Both the position numbers and the translations under genes were made by a program. This document shows, piece after piece, positions 40,799 through 44,251 of a stretch of 44,251 nt of DNA. Under the pieces are notes generated by a model that did no database searches, was not told the DNA's origin, and worked only from the letters and a program-made list of their open reading frames with translations. Source of the stretch: Chloroflexota bacterium. Lineage in GTDB: Bacteria; Chloroflexota; Dehalococcoidia; UBA2247; JAUWOP01. Each line of letters starts with the position of its first letter. Position 1 is the stretch's first letter. The stretch spans positions 1 to 44,251 of the forward strand of contig JAUWOP010000006.1 in NCBI GenBank assembly GCA_030612045.1, written 5' to 3'.

Positions 40799-40870
40799 GA
40801 AGTGATGTCAGAATCTGAAAGTGTCGAAACTACCTGGTAAGGTAACACCAAAGGGGTAAGGGAGGTAGCA

Positions 40871-41233
40871 ATGGAAATAGCACCTGGAGTAGAGGTTAAT
40901 GAAAGAATCTCTGTAACTACTCGGGTTCATGGTTCCAGAGTTCAAGGTTAGAGAGCGATGAAATATGACGGGTTCAGGGGTTCAAGGGTTCAGAGTTAAA
41001 CCCAGTAACCGTGAACCGTGAACCAATAACCATGAACCTAATAACCTGAGTAGTCACGAATCTCTTTTGGGAAGCCTGTTATAAAAGGAACTAGAGTCCC
41101 TGTCGAGTTGGTACTTGGGAAACTGGCTGGGGGGATGGGTTTTGAAGAAGTCATGAGGGAATACGAGATTACCCTTGAGGATATACTCGCTGCTTTGGAT
41201 TATGCCTCGAAAGTGGAACCCATTGTGGCATAA
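40871..41233 (+). pseudogene. DUF433 (VapB45-like) antitoxin gene disrupted by MITE-like insertion
   Basis: removal of 40913-41057 plus one 8-bp TSD gives MEIAPGVEVNERISFGKPVIKGTRVPVELVLGKLAGGMGFEEVMREYEITLEDILAALDYASKVEPIVA*. Confidence 0.92.
40913..41057. mobile_element. 145-bp MITE-like element with TIRs and 8-bp TSD
   Basis: TIR GTAACTACTCGGGTT / AACCTGAGTAGTCAC (13/15); flanked by perfect GAATCTCT at 40905-40912 and 41058-41065. Confidence 0.9.
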
Positions 41234-41304
41234 TCATAATCAGGTTCCCCAATAAGATGTCAACAGAGAGAATCAACGAAGAGGTTTACAAGTGCTTAAA
41301 CGGA

Positions 41305-41491
41305 ATAAACCCTCATGGGCGGCTCTGCCCACCAACGAATCATGAAAATAGGCTGTCATTGCGAGCGAAGCGAAGCAATCTCATCGTCACCCCACCGAGA
41401 TTGCTTCGTCCCCTTCGCTTCGTTCGGGGCTTCGGCTCACACGCTCCTCGCAATGACAGATGTGGGAATGAGTCTATTTTCAGAGTAAAGG
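41305..41491. repeat. composite dispersed repeat, copy 2
   Basis: CCTCATGGGCGGCTCTGCCCACCAACGAA + GTCATTGCGAGCGAAGCGAAGCAATCTC...CGCTCCTCGCAATGACAGATGTGGG; matches 16705-16904. Confidence 0.88.
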
Positions 41492-41565
41492 ATGAAGAGA
41501 TGAGTAGAAATCTAATTGTCATCTCACCAGGAGAAGGTTAGAATAGGGAGAAGGAGGAAACAGCA

Positions 41566-41769
41566 ATGAAAAACCTTAAACCAATCGGGAATGTGGCAGC
41601 GGGTTTGCTTATTGAAGCTTTGAGCAACTTGGCTGAAGAGACAAAAAACCTGGTATGTTGATGAAGACTTTCAAGATTACTCCGCTGCGGATTTCACCTA
41701 AGTTTAGGATATGGTGGATGCCGCCAGCCTTGAGGATGCCATCATTTTTACTTCGGCACCTAAAATTTG
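41566..41769 (+). pseudogene. remnant of secreted beta-helix-type protein (signal peptide + N-terminal region)
   Basis: MKNLKPIGNVAAGLLIEALSNLAEETKN, then +1 frame WYVDEDFQDYSAADFT*V*DMVDAASLEDAIIF. Confidence 0.65.
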
Positions 41770-41778
41770 AGGGGGTGT

Positions 41779-41994
41779 ATGATGAATTCTAGGATTATCT
41801 CAGACCCGAGAATCTGTGGTGGGGAACCCTGTATTAAGGATACGCGCATTCCAGTGCATGTAATTCTCGGTCATCTTGCATCCGGTGAGGATTATAATGC
41901 TATTTTAAGGAACTTTCCTCGACTTAAGCGCGAAGACATCCTGGCCTGTCTCGAATATGCAGCGTATCTATCCACTGAAAAGGTAGCTTTGTAG
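41779..41994 (+). CDS. DUF433 (VapB45-like) antitoxin
   Basis: RIISDPRICGGEPCIKDTRIPVHVILGHLASGEDYNAILRNFPRLKREDILACLEYAA. Confidence 0.92.
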   Translation: MMNSRIISDPRICGGEPCIKDTRIPVHVILGHLASGEDYNAILRNFPRLKREDILACLEYAAYLSTEKVAL

Positions 41995-42345
41995 GTGAGG
42001 ATTGTGATAGATGAGAATGTCAGCTATGGAGTTGTGGAAAGGCTGCAAGTGAAAGGGTATGAAGTTATCTCCATCTCTGACCTGTCTAAAAGAGGAATGC
42101 CAGATGAGGATATCTATGCCTTGGTATTGGGGGAGCAAGCGATTCTTGTTACCAGAGATTATCATTTTACTAATCCTATTCGCTTTCCAGCAGAGAAAAC
42201 CAGGGGGATTGTTTACATCTGACATGGTAATCTGAAGTCAGAAGAAGAAATTACAATGATTGAAAATTGCCTTTGTAGTCATGATTTGGAGATATTCCAG
42301 GGGAAATTAGTTACCCTTTACAGGGATAGTATAAGAGTTCGCTGA
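41995..42345 (+). pseudogene. DUF5615 PIN-like toxin with in-frame TGA at 42220-42222
   Basis: RIVIDENVSYGVVERLQVKGYEVISISDL...ILVTRDYHFTNPIRFPAEKTRGIVYI(TGA)HGNLKSEEEITMIENCLCSHDLEIFQGKLVTLYRDSIRVR*. Confidence 0.8.
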
Positions 42346-42394
42346 GTAGCTGATGCTAAAGATCATTCAAGGAAACAAAGAGGAGGAAACTACC

Positions 42395-44251
42395 ATGAAA
42401 AGCCTCAAACCAATCGGGAATGTGATGGGAGTTCTGCTTATTGCCACTCTGGTGGCATCCTTCCTTTTGCCTGCCGTGCCTCTCACGGTCAGTGCCGATA
42501 CCACCGTCGGCGGTCAGATTACCTCGGATACCATCTGGACAAAGGCGAATAGTCCCTACATTGTTACCAGCAACGTATTGGTCACTGAAGGGGTAACCCT
42601 GACCATTGAGCCTGGGGTAGTGGTGAAGTTCGAATCGGGTAAGGCAATACAAATTGATGGCGAACTCATTGCACGAGGGACAGAAGTCGAGCCGATAGTA
42701 TTCACCTCAAACCAGGCTTCTCCTGCTCCGGGAGACTGGTGCAATATCCTATTTACTGATAGCAGCATTGACGCCACCTATGACGAAGAAGGCAACTACC
42801 TCAGCGGCTGCATCCTGCAATATTGCACCGTGGAATATGGCGGAAGTGGCGATGCTCCAGCGGTAAAAATTGTCTCCTCATCCCTCTTTATTGACCATTG
42901 CATAATCGCTAACAACAATAGCAGTGGAATTTATGTGGACGGTGGCTCAGCGAAGATAACTAACAATATTATTACCAATAACGCTAGCACAGGAATTTAC
43001 GGTGACGAGTTTGATGAGTTGACTATCAATTGTAATACCATCAGCAGTAATGCTAGTGAGGGAATCTGTGCTCGGGCTCATCCTGGTGCAACACTGATTA
43101 TTGGTGGTAACACTGTTGCCAATAACTCAGGAGGCGGGGTTTATAGCGATATTTTTGATGAGAGTGTAGTGAGCATGAGTGGTAATACCATCAGCCATAA
43201 CTCCGCCGCCGAATGTGGTGGTGGAATCCAGTGCTGGAACCAAGGCGTAGTGACTATCAGCGGAAATGTCATCAGCAACAACTCCGCCAAATTGGGTGGT
43301 GAAATCTATGCTAACAGTGGCACAGTCATCATCAGTGGTAATACTATCTCCAATAACTCAGCAAGTGATAATGGTGGTGGAATCTATGCTGAGGGCACAG
43401 CCACTATTATCAGCCATAATGAGATAACTGGCAACTCGACAGGCAGTGGCATCTATATCTATCGTTACGGTCAGCCAACTATCAACTACAATCATATCTC
43501 TGATAATGCTCCTTATGATGTTTACAATGAAAAAGAGGCAGGCGCTACTGTGGTTGATGTCACCCATAACTGGTGGGGGACAACTGATGAGGCTACCATC
43601 CAAGCCCATATCTACGACTGGTATGACGATGCCAGCCTGGGGATTGTAGACTATATCCCTTATCTCACCGCTGAGGTTGATTCCACTCCGCCGACAACTC
43701 CGGTAGTAACCGATGACGGAGATACAACCACCAGCACCACCGAGCTCCATGCCACATGGACTTCCTCTGATAGCGAATCCGGCATCGCCGAGTATCAATA
43801 TGCCATTGGCACCTCGGCTGGAGAGACTGATGTAGTTGCCTGGACATCAGCAGGCACAAATATTGAGGTTACCAAGAGCGGGTTGAACCTCACTGTAGGA
43901 ACGACTTACTATTTTGCCGTTAAGGCAAAGAATGGACAGGGATTATGGAGTGAAGTGGGAACAAGCGATGGGATTACTGTTTCTGACATCACCCCACCAA
44001 CCACCCCTGTAGTAACTGACGATGGGGATACAACTACCAACGCCACCCAGCTTCATGCTTCTTGGAGTTCCTCTGATAGCGAATCGGGCATCGCTGAGTA
44101 TCAATATGCCATTGGCACCTCGGCTGGAGGGACTGATGTAGTTCCCTGGACATCGGCAGGCACAGATACTGAGGTAACTCATACCGACTTGAATCTTACC
44201 GTAGGAACGACTTACTACTTCGCTGTCAAGGCACAGAATGGGCAGGGTCTG
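42395..44251 (+). CDS. secreted right-handed parallel beta-helix protein with C-terminal FN3-like repeats (runs off window)
   Basis: signal peptide MKSLKPIGNVMGVLLIATLVASFLLPAVPLTVSA; repeated ISGNTISNNSA... units; two PPTTPVVTDDGDTTT...TYYFAVKAKNGQGL modules; open to window end (619 codons), absent from the supplied ORF list. Confidence 0.92.
   Translation, partial: MKSLKPIGNVMGVLLIATLVASFLLPAVPLTVSADTTVGGQITSDTIWTKANSPYIVTSNVLVTEGVTLTIEPGVVVKFESGKAIQIDGELIARGTEVEPIVFTSNQASPAPGDWCNILFTDSSIDATYDEEGNYLSGCILQYCTVEYGGSGDAPAVKIVSSSLFIDHCIIANNNSSGIYVDGGSAKITNNIITNNASTGIYGDEFDELTINCNTISSNASEGICARAHPGATLIIGGNTVANNSGGGVYSDIFDESVVSMSGNTISHNSAAECGGGIQCWNQGVVTISGNVISNNSAKLGGEIYANSGTVIISGNTISNNSASDNGGGIYAEGTATIISHNEITGNSTGSGIYIYRYGQPTINYNHISDNAPYDVYNEKEAGATVVDVTHNWWGTTDEATIQAHIYDWYDDASLGIVDYIPYLTAEVDSTPPTTPVVTDDGDTTTSTTELHATWTSSDSESGIAEYQYAIGTSAGETDVVAWTSAGTNIEVTKSGLNLTVGTTYYFAVKAKNGQGLWSEVGTSDGITVSDITPPTTPVVTDDGDTTTNATQLHASWSSSDSESGIAEYQYAIGTSAGGTDVVPWTSAGTDTEVTHTDLNLTVGTTYYFAVKAQNGQGL

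Noticed and set aside
40522-40800. 92-aa ORF (MIATEFAENTEEMNENLKLQIPSTNFQTNF...)
   Set aside because: Composed of dispersed repeat DNA and the 9-bp array; treated as a repeat, not a gene.
39181-41057. CRISPR array
   Set aside because: Repeats here are diverse inverted or short tandem repeats, without uniform repeats and unique spacers.
41257-41541. 94-aa plus and 60-aa minus ORFs (LSLRAKRSNLI / LLRFARND type)
   Set aside because: Translations of the GTCATTGCGAGCGAAGCG palindromic repeat, as is 16617-16847.
42220-42222. Selenocysteine or stop-codon recoding at TGA in DUF5615 gene
   Set aside because: Not a family position known for Sec, no SECIS evident; CGA->TGA mutation is simpler.
43358-43798. 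146-aa minus-strand ORF and other minus-strand ORFs over 43358-44182
   Set aside because: Antisense to a strong, long plus-strand beta-helix/FN3 reading frame.

Overview
Accessory-rich bacterial segment, probably from an anaerobic Chloroflexota/Dehalococcoidia-like genome (taxonomy is inference: Wood-Ljungdahl genes, single-chain glycyl-tRNA synthetase, and repeat style). The housekeeping backbone is trmD, rplS, priA, glyQS, an SbcD-like nuclease, fmt, cinA, ligA, acsE/cdhD-like genes, mtnA, pyrF, a glycyl radical enzyme, mazG and pepA. It is interrupted by several restriction/defence or toxin-antitoxin (TA) insertions: (i) a methylase + VapBC + DUF262/HNH + putative PD-(D/E)XK nuclease island splitting trmD from rplS; (ii) HicAB + a beta-type methylase + a PmeII-like endonuclease between priA and glyQS; (iii) a Type IIG-like enzyme coupled to a RadC-HhH-only protein. 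The strongest unusual signals are: fmt carrying two different palindromic intergenic-type repeats in frame inside its coding sequence; a 145-bp MITE-like element (TIRs, perfect 8-bp TSD GAATCTCT) inserted in a DUF433 antitoxin gene, whose precise removal regenerates an intact 69-aa ORF; a DUF5615 toxin gene with an in-frame TGA followed by a further 40 family-like codons; and several gene relics (response regulator, eIF2B-like C-terminus, beta-helix protein leaders, possible REase relic). The window ends inside a large secreted beta-helix/FN3-like protein with 102-aa repeats. No rRNA, tRNA or CRISPR array was recognised.
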